Assembly: GCF_008806975.1 (NCBI RefSeq)
Contig: NZ_CP031728.1
Location: 5,683,501 to 5,747,500, forward strand
From: Cellvibrio sp. KY-GH-1
Lineage (GTDB): Bacteria; Pseudomonadota; Gammaproteobacteria; Pseudomonadales; Cellvibrionaceae
Direction: 5' to 3'
Length of the DNA stretch: 64,000 nucleotides
The notes beneath the pieces were generated by a model, which was not told where the DNA came from, did no database searches, and worked only from the letters and a program-made list of their open reading frames with translations. The position numbers and the translations under genes are program-made. Shown here one piece after another: positions 26,379 through 34,868 of the stretch (the first letter of the stretch is position 1; every line of letters begins with the position of its first letter).

Positions 26379-26488
26379 CTGTAGTGGAAATTGGAGAGAA
26401 ACTCACCGCATCGAATCAGTTTGCAAGACTGGTCGAGCAGAGAGAACCACTAATAAAAGCAATCCAATAACCATAAACAGGTATCACC

Positions 26489-29400
26489 ATGAAAACTCCC
26501 ATGCGGTTATTAACACCGGGCATGTTTGCTCTGGGTGTTGGTTTGGCAACAGCCAGCAATAGCTATGCACAAACGCCCCTCTGGGCAGACGAATTCAACG
26601 GGACGCGAATCGATAACTCAATCTGGTCATACAAAGTCGGCGGCGATGGCAACGGCAATGGCGAACTTCAGTACTACACGGCGCGCAGTGAAAACGCTTA
26701 TATAGAAGATGGCAAACTCGTCATCGAAGCCAAGCGCGAATCCTATGAAGGTAAACAATTTACCTCCGCGCGTTTGCACACCAACGGACGTATGGCTTTT
26801 AAATACGGCACCCTGGAAGCGCGTATTAAATTGCCGCGCATGGACAATGGTCTCTGGCCAGCGTTTTGGATGCTCGGCACCAACTTTGGTTTGGATGGTT
26901 GGCCAAAGTCCGGTGAGTGGGACATTCTTGAAGCGGGTTATAAAGCCGCGCAAACCAATGGCACTGTCAACAAATCCGTTTCCGGTGCTATGCATTGGTG
27001 GCATGAAGCGGGAACCTGGAGTACCTGGCTGCAGGCGGATAGCTCAGCATCAACAACATTGCCAGTGAATCTTTATGAGGATTACCACACTTACAAACTG
27101 GATTGGACGCCGAGCAAAGTAACCATCAGTGTGGATGGTAACGCGTATTTCACCATGGACATCACCGACCCCAACATGTCGGAATTCCGCGATAATCCGG
27201 CGTCGATTATTTTGAATCTGGCTGTTGGTGGCTTTAACTTTGTCGAGATCACCGACCCCGCGCAAATCACCGCACCTTTCCCCGGCAAAATGTACGTGGA
27301 TTACGTTCGCCTTTACGCGAATGCTAACACTGAGTTGAAAGTCGCGAGCGACGATCTGCCCAGCGGCAATTTCGGCGTGAGTACAGAAACTACTCCGGTA
27401 TTAAACGAATTGAATTGGGGTGATCGCACCAGCCTTTACGTGTGGAACAATATGACCAATATCGCCACCTCACCTTCTGAAGGCAGCGGCGCATTGGCCT
27501 ATTCGATTGCACCGGGCAACTGGTGGGGTATGGGGTTGGTCCACAAAGACTACAACATGCGCAATTACAAACACGGCTATTTGCACCTGGATATCAAAAC
27601 CAGTTCCACCAGCAGTTTCAGCATTGGCATGGCGAGCACGTCCGGTGGCGACGGTAAAGTGGATTTCAATGAAGGTGGCGATCAATACGGTTTGGTGCGC
27701 GACGGCAACTGGCATCACGTAGCAATTCCATTGAGCAAATTTGGCAACCTGGATTTTGAAACCATCAAAACTTTTTTCAGTGTGTTTGGCCCTGCACCCG
27801 CAGCAACCATGGAAATTGCGTTCGACAATATTTATTTAACTGAAAGCATCCCATTGCAAGCACCGGAGTTTGGCAATTTCGGTATTTATACTGAAACACC
27901 CGATCACAAAAACGCGGGCGAATTTGCGTTTGGTGTGAGCGGCGATTTATTCCTGTGGGACAACACGCTCACACTCGAAAGCGGTGCCAATAAAGAGGGT
28001 AATTCTGCGTTGCATTTGAAATCTACTGGCAAAGGCTGGTACGGAATGGGCTTGACCGCGCGCGATGGATTTAACCTTACCGCGTTTGATAACCCCAATG
28101 CGAAATTACATTTCTCGCTGAAAACTACCCACACGGGTGATTTCCAAATCGGTTTCAAAAGTGGCCCATTGAATGGGATTGGCCAGAAGTGGATTAACTT
28201 CAAAGCGGGTAATGACCCTTACGGCTTTATGCGTGATGGGCAATGGCATGAAATTCAAATCCCCGTGAGTGAACTTGCGAAGGATCTGGATTTATTTGAT
28301 GTGCGCCAATTGCTGCAAGTGCTTGGCGGCGGTGAAACTGCAGGCATCAGTATTGATGATGTTTATCTTTCTGGCGGTCAAGCAGCGAAAGATCCTGGCA
28401 CTAACGGTACTGTCGTCAATCGCGCTCCATCAGCAGCAGTAAAAACTTCCATCATGGGCGGTATAGCACCTGCAATGGTTACCTTTGATGGTACAAAATC
28501 GGTTGACGTCAACGGTGATGCATTAACCTACAGTTGGGATTTTGGTGATGGCACAACCGGCACCGGTGCAACTGCAAATCACACTTACACTAGCGAAGGC
28601 TCTTATCATGTCACACTGACGGTGAGCGACGGAGAATTAAATTCAACCGCAAAAACGGTAATTTTTGTCGATAAAGATTTCGGCAAAGCTGGCAAAAGTA
28701 AAAAGCGCGGTTTGGGTTACGGCACTCATTCGGTAGAAGACTTAGCGGTAATTTCCAAAGGTATTAGCTGGTGGTACAACTGGAGCCACAGCCCGGATTT
28801 GGCAGTGAAAGATGTTTACCAACAATATGGTGTTGAATTTGTGCCCATGGCATGGAACGGAAACTTCAACGACCAGGCTATGCGCACTTACATCGCCGCG
28901 CATCCGGATGTGAAATATATCCTCGCGTTTAACGAACCCAACTTTATCGATCAAGCAAACATGACGCCGTCGCAAGCCGTTGCACAATGGCCGCGTTTGG
29001 AAGCTATCGCCAATGAGTTTGGGCTAAAAATTGTGAGTGTGGCGATGAACTATTGCGGCAACTGCGTCACTGAAAACGGGACAACTTATTACAGTCCGTT
29101 CGATTACTTCGATGATTTCTTCCGTCTTTGCCCAACCTGTAAAGTGGATGCGATTTCCATTCACGCATACATGCCCGATGTAAATGGCGTTGAGTGGTAC
29201 GTGAATGAATTTAAAAAATACGGCAAGCCAATCTGGATGACCGAATTCTCCGCATGGGAAACGGTAAAAACATTGGATGATCAAAAACGCATGCTGATTC
29301 AAGTGGTGGATTCATTTGAAAACAATGCGGATATGCAACGATACGCATGGTTTACCGGTCGTCGCAATGGTCATCCATTTAACGGTCTATTTGATTATCG

Positions 29401-30865
29401 TCAGTCCGGTGTATTGGCTGAACTCGGCAATATATATGTCAATATGCCAGTGCATGGTGATGCCAGCGTTCATACCTTGCCGAAGTTAGTGCAAGCAGAA
29501 AATTACGCAACCCGTAATGGAGTTCGCGTAGAAGAAACCAAAGACGTGTCGGGATTTCTAAACCTGAGCGATGTAGCTGCTGGTGAGTGGGTGGAGTATA
29601 ACCTGACTGGGGCTGCTGCGAATTACGATGTGAGTTTGCGCATTGCGAGCGAAGCATCGGGTACTATCAATGTGTTGGTGGATGGTGTGCAAAAAGCAGT
29701 AATCAATGTTTCATCAACTGGCGGATTGCAAACCTGGGCAACGGTAAATTCACAACTCTCATTAACTGCTGGTGCGCACAAATTGCGTTTGGTATTTAAT
29801 CAGGCAATTAATTTGAACTGGGTGAAGTTCAGTGCGGCTTCTGCAAGCAGTTCCAGTGTTGCACCATCGTCTTCACCCAGAAGTTCCAGCAGTGTTGCTA
29901 CTACTTCGTCGCTGAGAAGCTCGTCAGTGGTTAGTTCATCCAGTGTTGCAGTAACTTCTTCCAGATCCTCGTCGTCTGTTGCAAGTTCAACCAGCAGCGT
30001 TGTAGTAACTCCATTTGGAAACCTCGCATTGAATCGCCCAACCGTTGCATCAACAACCGAAGGCGAAGCCTGGGCAGCGGTGAACGCGACTGATGCCAGC
30101 GCAACAACACGCTGGGCCAGCATTTCTGCCGATCCGCAATGGATTATGGTGGACTTGGGTGCGAACCGCAGCTTCAACCAAATCGTATTGCAGTGGGAAG
30201 CCGCTTATGGAAAAAGTTATTCCATTCAAACGTCTACCAGTGGCACCAGTTGGACCACTGTCTACCAAACTTCCACGGGTGTTGGTGGTCGTGAAGTGTT
30301 GAATGTGGCTGGTACTGGTCGTTTTGTGCGTGTGTATGGCACCGAGCGTGGCACTGGCTACGGTTATTCACTCTATGATTTCCAGGTGAATAATTTCGCT
30401 GTTACTTCTAGTTCTGCTGCATCTTCTTCGGTAAAAAGTTCCAGCAGTGCACTGAGCAGTTCTGTTGCCAGCAGCGTAGCCGGCAATGTGAACCTCGCGT
30501 TGAACCGCACTGCAGTTGCGTCGTCAGACGAGTGGGGCGGTAACTCTGCAGCTCAGGCCGTGGATGGAAACTCCGCAACTCGTTGGAGCAGTCAATTTAT
30601 CGATAATCAATGGATTTACGTCGATCTTGGCAGCAGCAAAACCATTAGTCGCGTGAAATTAAAATGGGAGGGCGCTTATGCGAAGGCTTACAACATCCAG
30701 GTTTCTAATGATGCAACTAATTGGACTACAATAAAATCAGAGCTTAACAGCGATGGTGATGTGGATGATCAAGCTGTTTCCGGCACCGGACGTTATGTAC
30801 GTATCCTCGGCGTCACCCGGGCTAATGGTTACGGAATATCGCTGTGGGATTTTGAAGTTTATTAA
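26489..30865 (+). CDS. Secreted two-catalytic-domain beta-glucanase: GH16 plus GH128 with CBM6 and two CBM32
   Basis: A 1458-residue secreted enzyme. Signal peptide to about residue 28; GH16 domain about 29-280 with catalytic E143-W-D145-I-L-E148; two homologous 150-residue beta-rich modules (about 285-455 and 460-630, each with NFG-TET and a WYGMGL-type segment) of unassigned CBM type; PKD domain about 643-730 (SWDFGDGTTG); a GH128-like (Asl1) domain about 739-990 with E816 in FNEPN and E919 in MTEFSAWE; CBM6 about 1000-1118; poly-serine linkers about 1119-1175 and 1303-1331; CBM32 modules about 1178-1302 and 1332-1458. Both catalytic families include endo-beta-1,3-glucanases, so laminarin/curdlan-like glucan is the likely substrate (inference). 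It opens the glucan locus and ends at a strong terminator. Confidence 0.9.
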   Translation: MKTPMRLLTPGMFALGVGLATASNSYAQTPLWADEFNGTRIDNSIWSYKVGGDGNGNGELQYYTARSENAYIEDGKLVIEAKRESYEGKQFTSARLHTNGRMAFKYGTLEARIKLPRMDNGLWPAFWMLGTNFGLDGWPKSGEWDILEAGYKAAQTNGTVNKSVSGAMHWWHEAGTWSTWLQADSSASTTLPVNLYEDYHTYKLDWTPSKVTISVDGNAYFTMDITDPNMSEFRDNPASIILNLAVGGFNFVEITDPAQITAPFPGKMYVDYVRLYANANTELKVASDDLPSGNFGVSTETTPVLNELNWGDRTSLYVWNNMTNIATSPSEGSGALAYSIAPGNWWGMGLVHKDYNMRNYKHGYLHLDIKTSSTSSFSIGMASTSGGDGKVDFNEGGDQYGLVRDGNWHHVAIPLSKFGNLDFETIKTFFSVFGPAPAATMEIAFDNIYLTESIPLQAPEFGNFGIYTETPDHKNAGEFAFGVSGDLFLWDNTLTLESGANKEGNSALHLKSTGKGWYGMGLTARDGFNLTAFDNPNAKLHFSLKTTHTGDFQIGFKSGPLNGIGQKWINFKAGNDPYGFMRDGQWHEIQIPVSELAKDLDLFDVRQLLQVLGGGETAGISIDDVYLSGGQAAKDPGTNGTVVNRAPSAAVKTSIMGGIAPAMVTFDGTKSVDVNGDALTYSWDFGDGTTGTGATANHTYTSEGSYHVTLTVSDGELNSTAKTVIFVDKDFGKAGKSKKRGLGYGTHSVEDLAVISKGISWWYNWSHSPDLAVKDVYQQYGVEFVPMAWNGNFNDQAMRTYIAAHPDVKYILAFNEPNFIDQANMTPSQAVAQWPRLEAIANEFGLKIVSVAMNYCGNCVTENGTTYYSPFDYFDDFFRLCPTCKVDAISIHAYMPDVNGVEWYVNEFKKYGKPIWMTEFSAWETVKTLDDQKRMLIQVVDSFENNADMQRYAWFTGRRNGHPFNGLFDYRQSGVLAELGNIYVNMPVHGDASVHTLPKLVQAENYATRNGVRVEETKDVSGFLNLSDVAAGEWVEYNLTGAAANYDVSLRIASEASGTINVLVDGVQKAVINVSSTGGLQTWATVNSQLSLTAGAHKLRLVFNQAINLNWVKFSAASASSSSVAPSSSPRSSSSVATTSSLRSSSVVSSSSVAVTSSRSSSSVASSTSSVVVTPFGNLALNRPTVASTTEGEAWAAVNATDASATTRWASISADPQWIMVDLGANRSFNQIVLQWEAAYGKSYSIQTSTSGTSWTTVYQTSTGVGGREVLNVAGTGRFVRVYGTERGTGYGYSLYDFQVNNFAVTSSSAASSSVKSSSSALSSSVASSVAGNVNLALNRTAVASSDEWGGNSAAQAVDGNSATRWSSQFIDNQWIYVDLGSSKTISRVKLKWEGAYAKAYNIQVSNDATNWTTIKSELNSDGDVDDQAVSGTGRYVRILGVTRANGYGISLWDFEVY

Positions 30866-30899
30866 TTTGAATTAACCTCGATGTATTGATGTTGGTTGA

Positions 30900-30930
30900 G
30901 CCGCGTAAAGGAAACTTTACGCGGCTTTTT
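30900..30930 (+). terminator. Terminator of the GH16-GH128 gene
   Basis: GCCGCGTAAAG (30900-30910), loop GAAA, CTTTACGCGGC (30915-30925), then TTTTT. An 11-bp stem with a GNRA tetraloop. Confidence 0.93.
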
Positions 30931-30964
30931 ATTATCACTTGTTGACCTTACCCCATTACTTTTG

Positions 30965-31010
30965 TAGGTTGGGGCGGGCCGCGCAGGCTGCGCTTGCGAA
31001 CCCCAACATG
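30965..31010. repeat. REP-like palindromic element
   Basis: TAGGTTGGGG (30965-30974) pairs at its GTTGGGG with CCCCAAC (31001-31007); an inner stem pairs GCGCAG with CTGCGC (30981-30993). Extragenic GTTGGG...CCCAAC palindromes of this kind are dispersed repeats in many proteobacteria. Only one copy was noticed in the window. Confidence 0.45.
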
Positions 31011-31045
31011 CTTATGAGATATCACAACGACCAAAGGAAAAAATA

Positions 31046-31573
31046 ATGAAATCACCCACTGCACTCGCAACAGTTGCCGCAACACTTATTGCATTATTGA
31101 CCATTAATACGCAAGCCGCAGACCTTGTTCCAGTAAAAAGCCAATTCAATGCCGACGAAATAAAATGGATTCAATCCAACGGAAATTCCAGCATTAGCGG
31201 TGCAGCATTTCTGCAATTAAATGAAAAGGAACAAAAAGGTTGTTCCGGTTTTGGTGTGGAACTCTTGCCCGTGGCTGATTATTCCAATGAGCGTATTCTG
31301 AAAATCTATGGCAATAATTCTTTAGGGAAAGTGTTAATGAAAAATAACCCGCCAAAATTCACCCCGGACCCCAAGGAATACCATGAGCTGGTCAGGAAAT
31401 CCCAGTGTGATGAGAAAAACCAGTTCTCGTTTAAGGATTTACCCGCAGGTGAATATTACGTGATCTTTTTTATTATCTGGAAAAATGAAGTTGGGGTAGA
31501 TGATGGCGGTGCGTTGATGAAGCGGGTTTCGCTAAAGGCCGGTGAAAATGCAATTGTGCAAATTAACAAGTAA
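31046..31573 (+). CDS. Small secreted protein of unknown function
   Basis: A 175-residue protein with a clear signal peptide (cleavage after INTQAA, about residue 24). The rest is beta-rich, with two Cys (KGCSGFGVELL and RKSQCDEKN) that may form a disulfide, and ends in a pattern (FKDLPAGEYYVIFFIIW ... VSLKAGENAIVQIN) typical of transthyretin-like or CnaB/carboxypeptidase-regulatory folds. I do not recognise the family. Ribosome site AAAGGA. It lies 35 bases before the CE2 esterase gene, so the two are probably one transcript within the glucan locus; a binding role on the cell surface or in the periplasm is possible but unproven. Confidence 0.7.
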   Translation: MKSPTALATVAATLIALLTINTQAADLVPVKSQFNADEIKWIQSNGNSSISGAAFLQLNEKEQKGCSGFGVELLPVADYSNERILKIYGNNSLGKVLMKNNPPKFTPDPKEYHELVRKSQCDEKNQFSFKDLPAGEYYVIFFIIWKNEVGVDDGGALMKRVSLKAGENAIVQINK

Positions 31574-31608
31574 TAAAAACTAAATCACTGTAGTAGTTGG
31601 AGGGAGCT

Positions 31609-32730
31609 GTGCAGAGTCTATTGACAAGAAAAGTATTTAACATCCGGGCGATAATAGCAGGAATAGTGTTTTCAGGTGGAGTGTTTGCCGATGTCGCTGC
31701 CTCCCAACCGGATTCTTACGCCTTGCCTGTGCACTACAGTGGCCGCGTGCTAGTGGAAAAAAAGAACCAGTTAACAAGTTACACCTATTCCTGGCCCGGT
31801 GTTTATTTTGAAGCGGAGTTTACTGGATCAGAACTGGATGTCAGGTTGAATGATGCTAACAATATCCTTAGCCTAATCATTGATGACAAAGAGCCCGTAG
31901 TATTGACCAGGCCGGGAAAGATCACTCACTCACTGAAAAATCTAGGCAAGGGGCCACACAAAGTTCGCTTGGAAAAACGTACAGAAACGCCTATGGCAAC
32001 CGGGACATTTGAAGGGTTTTATGTTCCTGCCAAAGCGGCCCTGTTGCAGCCCGAGCCCCGGCAACGAAAAATAGAATTTATTGGTGATTCATTCTCTGTT
32101 GGTTATGCTAATTTGTCAGTGAGTCGTCAATGTAAATACGACGAAATTTTCAGTACAACCAACACTCATCAGGCATTTGGTGCACTGACGGCAAAACACT
32201 TTAATGCTGATTATCAAATCAATGCGATTTCTGGTAGTGGTGTGGTGCGTAATTATAATGGCGCCTTTCCCGATGAAAATTTCCGGCGGTTTTATCAGTA
32301 CACATTTGTTGGCAATAAAACCATTAAATACGCAAACGTCTGGTCACCGAATATTATTGTGTTAGAGCTTGGGGGAAATGATTTTGCCACACCCTTGAAT
32401 CCGGGCGAAAAATGGAAAAATCGTGAGGAGTTACAGCAAGATTTTGTAAAAAGCTACACGTCATTCATTCTAGGCTTACGCAAACAGCACCCACAGGCAA
32501 GCTTGGTCTTGTTGGTGCCCCATGCTCCTTCGGATGAAATGCTTCAGCAGCATAATAAAGTCGTGGAACAGTTGAAATCCAATGCCCAAACCCGCGTGCA
32601 CTTGTTGAAGCTTGAACCTATGGAACTAACTGCTTGCCAATGGCACCCATCTGCAAAAGATCATCAGTCAGTGAGCCAGCAGCTGGTTGATTTTATAAGT
32701 TCTAAACCCGAACTCTGGAGTGGGAACTAG
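31609..32730 (+). CDS. CE2-like SGNH carbohydrate acetyl esterase
   Basis: About 373 residues from GTG 31609, which has AGGGAG five bases upstream; a TTG at 31597 is in frame but less likely. Signal peptide to about SGGVFAD. Residues about 30-140 form a jelly-roll (SWPGVYFEAEFTGSELDVRL), then an SGNH-hydrolase domain with nucleophile Ser161 in FIGDSFSVGYAN, GSGVV, ELGGNDF and His346 in CQWHPSAKDH. This jelly-roll plus SGNH order is that of carbohydrate esterase family 2, known from Cellvibrio japonicus, which deacetylates plant polysaccharides. It probably removes acetyl groups for the neighbouring glycanases (inference). Confidence 0.82.
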   Translation: MQSLLTRKVFNIRAIIAGIVFSGGVFADVAASQPDSYALPVHYSGRVLVEKKNQLTSYTYSWPGVYFEAEFTGSELDVRLNDANNILSLIIDDKEPVVLTRPGKITHSLKNLGKGPHKVRLEKRTETPMATGTFEGFYVPAKAALLQPEPRQRKIEFIGDSFSVGYANLSVSRQCKYDEIFSTTNTHQAFGALTAKHFNADYQINAISGSGVVRNYNGAFPDENFRRFYQYTFVGNKTIKYANVWSPNIIVLELGGNDFATPLNPGEKWKNREELQQDFVKSYTSFILGLRKQHPQASLVLLVPHAPSDEMLQQHNKVVEQLKSNAQTRVHLLKLEPMELTACQWHPSAKDHQSVSQQLVDFISSKPELWSGN

Positions 32731-32790
32731 TAGCTTCCCTCAACCTTGGTCATGTGTGCCCTATGACGAGCTAACCCGTTTTTTGGATGA

Positions 32791-32829
32791 GAGTAGTAGC
32801 TATTGATTACCTGTTGTTACTACTCTTTT
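32791..32829 (+). terminator. Possible terminator after the CE2 gene
   Basis: GAGTAGTA (32791-32798) pairs with TACTACTC (32818-32825) around a 19-base loop, then TTTT. It overlaps the stop codon of the converging membrane-protein gene. Confidence 0.5.
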
Positions 32830-33296
32830 AAAATCGACGGATTCACTTCCAAGAGTATTTTAATAATTTTTCCATCCGGTAATTTATGAAGTTTTGGGAT
32901 GGAAAAGCGTTCCCCAGTCTTGGTTTTTAGGAAGTAATCAATTCGTGAGCTGTTACTGCCGATAACCCGTGAGGTTACTATTTTTTGAATATCGGATAGC
33001 AGGAGGTTGAAGCCTCCCGTTTGGGTGCGGTGTTCGACTCGTTCATCAGTAATTGTGAATTCGTGGTAATTGGGGTGACGAAAATGCCACCAGGCAATAC
33101 CTTGTAAAAGAAGAAATCCAATAATAACCATACCAGGGACAAAATAGCGGGCTGCAGGGTCTATAGAGCCCTTACCGTAATACATAATAGCTCCGCCCAC
33201 CACCATAAAACTCAGGGGTATAACTATGCCAAGTTTTACAAATTCGTGCCCAATATCGGCATTGGTTATTTCATAGTGTAAGTGTGTTCTTGTCAT
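32820..33296 (-). CDS. Small membrane protein of unknown function
   Basis: A 158-residue protein with two adjacent hydrophobic helices (about 22-42 and 52-71) followed by a soluble beta-rich tail (HEFTITDERVEHRT ... FFLKTKTGERFSIPKLHKLPDG) resembling the PH-like domain seen in many bacterial two-TM proteins. No enzymatic motif is visible. It lies 12 bases downstream of the AraC-type sensor gene on the same strand and may be co-transcribed with it. Function unknown. Confidence 0.7.
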   Translation of the reverse strand: MTRTHLHYEITNADIGHEFVKLGIVIPLSFMVVGGAIMYYGKGSIDPAARYFVPGMVIIGFLLLQGIAWWHFRHPNYHEFTITDERVEHRTQTGGFNLLLSDIQKIVTSRVIGSNSSRIDYFLKTKTGERFSIPKLHKLPDGKIIKILLEVNPSILKE

Positions 33297-33308
33297 ATTT
33301 TTCCCGAA

Positions 33309-34472
33309 CTATTGCGGCAAATGCTCCTGTCGGTATTCGGAAGGAGTTTTGCCCACGTGTTTTTTAAAGAAAGTATTGAATACCGATTTGCTGTTAAAGC
33401 CCGCATCCAGGTAGATGTGCGTTATGGTTTTGGATTTGTGTTTAGGGTCGGCGAGCATTTTTTGTGCTTCTTCGATGCGGTAGCGATTTACAAATTCATA
33501 GAAGTTGCTATCGAAGTGGCGGTTGAACACCAGCGATAAATCGCGCGCAGGAATATTCAGGGTTTCGGCCAGCATGTCCAAGGTTAAATCCGGTTCCAAA
33601 TAGGGCTTATGTTCGCGCATGGCGCTGTCGATACGTTCGGCAAAACCGGTGTTAAGCAGCTTTTCTTCCACCGGCTTTTTGGAGTCGTCCTTTTGTTTTA
33701 CGGCAATAAAGCCGGAGAAGTAGCGCATGCTGGTAAATACCAGCACTAATACCAGAACGAAGACAACGTAGTAACCCGTCAGCCCAATCACTTCAAACCA
33801 GTGGGGGTGAAAAGGAATAAATAAGTGCAGAATCTTGGTGCAGGCGAGGGTAGCCTCAGTGGTGGCGATAATCAGGAAGCCAATCACCAACCCAATCAGC
33901 CAGCGAATATCTACCCGTTCAATATTGGAATGCGTGGTTTTTAACTGGTCGCGATATTTCGCAATCAAAAACAGGCTGGCCACGCAATAACCAATACGCA
34001 TGGCTTTGCATAAAAAGTCCATGATCAAATAGCCGGGGCTGTACATATAAATATCGTCATCAATCAGCATGACGCGCTCTTCCAGGCTGTGAGTGTAAAA
34101 GGTCAGCCCCAGAAAAACGGCGAACAATCCCAAGGGTAATAGATGTAATCCATCGCGTTTATGCAAGGTAAAATCGTCATACACCAATGACTTTATATAG
34201 AAATAGAGTAGCGCTGCATCCACATAGAACCCGAAACCAATCCACAAAAACAAACGCGGATAATGCTCCAGTGCAATCATTTTAAAATCAGCGCCCCAGA
34301 GCACTAACTCATGGACGGGTATAAATGCATGGGCTAATAAAAAGGCGGCCAGGAAATAATTACTTTTATTGGCAGGTGGATTGGTGACCAGTAGCAGTAT
34401 TGCAAAGCAGGCGCATTGCACGGCGGTCATCATCAGGACCAAATCGTGGATATTAAAAATTGTTTCGTTCAT
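33309..34472 (-). CDS. Membrane-bound AraC-family regulator (7TM sensor domain)
   Basis: A 387-residue protein. Seven hydrophobic helices cover residues about 8-235, followed by a short linker and an AraC DNA-binding domain (about 285-385; LTLDMLAETLNIPARDLSLVFNRHF and KTITHIYLDAGFNSKSVFNTFFKKHVGKTPSEYR). Such membrane AraC proteins are often linked to carbohydrate-active enzyme genes in Cellvibrio and relatives and presumably sense an extracellular or periplasmic oligosaccharide. It is divergent from the GH5 gene and sits between the enzyme genes, so it is the best candidate local regulator of the glucan locus (inference). Confidence 0.88.
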   Translation of the reverse strand: MNETIFNIHDLVLMMTAVQCACFAILLLVTNPPANKSNYFLAAFLLAHAFIPVHELVLWGADFKMIALEHYPRLFLWIGFGFYVDAALLYFYIKSLVYDDFTLHKRDGLHLLPLGLFAVFLGLTFYTHSLEERVMLIDDDIYMYSPGYLIMDFLCKAMRIGYCVASLFLIAKYRDQLKTTHSNIERVDIRWLIGLVIGFLIIATTEATLACTKILHLFIPFHPHWFEVIGLTGYYVVFVLVLVLVFTSMRYFSGFIAVKQKDDSKKPVEEKLLNTGFAERIDSAMREHKPYLEPDLTLDMLAETLNIPARDLSLVFNRHFDSNFYEFVNRYRIEEAQKMLADPKHKSKTITHIYLDAGFNSKSVFNTFFKKHVGKTPSEYRQEHLPQ

Positions 34473-34868
34473 GTTGACCGGTGATTGGGTTAGTTATCGT
34501 TATAGTTGGATTTCAAAGACTGGCGTAACCGAGTATAGAGCAATCGCTTCGCCTGCATAAAAAATTGCCGCACAAACCAACAAGCTATTATTGCGCATTC
34601 ACATAGGACTATGACAATTCTTTACAGGCTGGATGATTTTCCTGCAAATTTGCTAACTCCTTGTTTATGCATTTATTTTTTGCCTCAGTTCCCGTTTCTG
34701 AAGATGCAGTATGACAAAACTGGGAGCCAATAGCGTTCGCGTAGCGGTTATTCGAACGCATAACCACCCGTAAATACCTACACTGGGCACATAAAATTCT
34801 ATGTGCATCTATCGCTGTGCTTCCGATAGTTCATCTGAAAACACAATAAATCAGATAAGAGGTTTTCC
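34473..34868. other. Intergenic region between the AraC sensor and the GH5 gene
   Basis: 396 bases without a credible gene. It holds the divergent promoters and the dyad at 34733-34765. A run TGTTTATGCATTTATTTTTTGCC near 34660 is AT-rich but gives no clear -35/-10 pair. Confidence 0.45.
34733..34765. promoter_or_regulatory. Nested dyads carrying TCGAACGC upstream of the GH5 gene
   Basis: GGTTAT (34746-34751), TCGAACGC (34752-34759) and ATAACC (34760-34765) form a perfect 6-bp inverted repeat around the 8-mer. An outer inverted repeat pairs GCGTTCG (34733-34739) with CGAACGC (34753-34759). It lies 117 bases before the GH5 start codon, the same distance as the 8-mer before the GH16-GH128 gene. 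Confidence 0.5.

Noticed and set aside
29842..30012. Short repeats resembling a minisatellite or CRISPR-like array
   Set aside because: They encode the in-frame poly-serine linker of the GH16-GH128 enzyme; unit lengths vary and there are no spacers.
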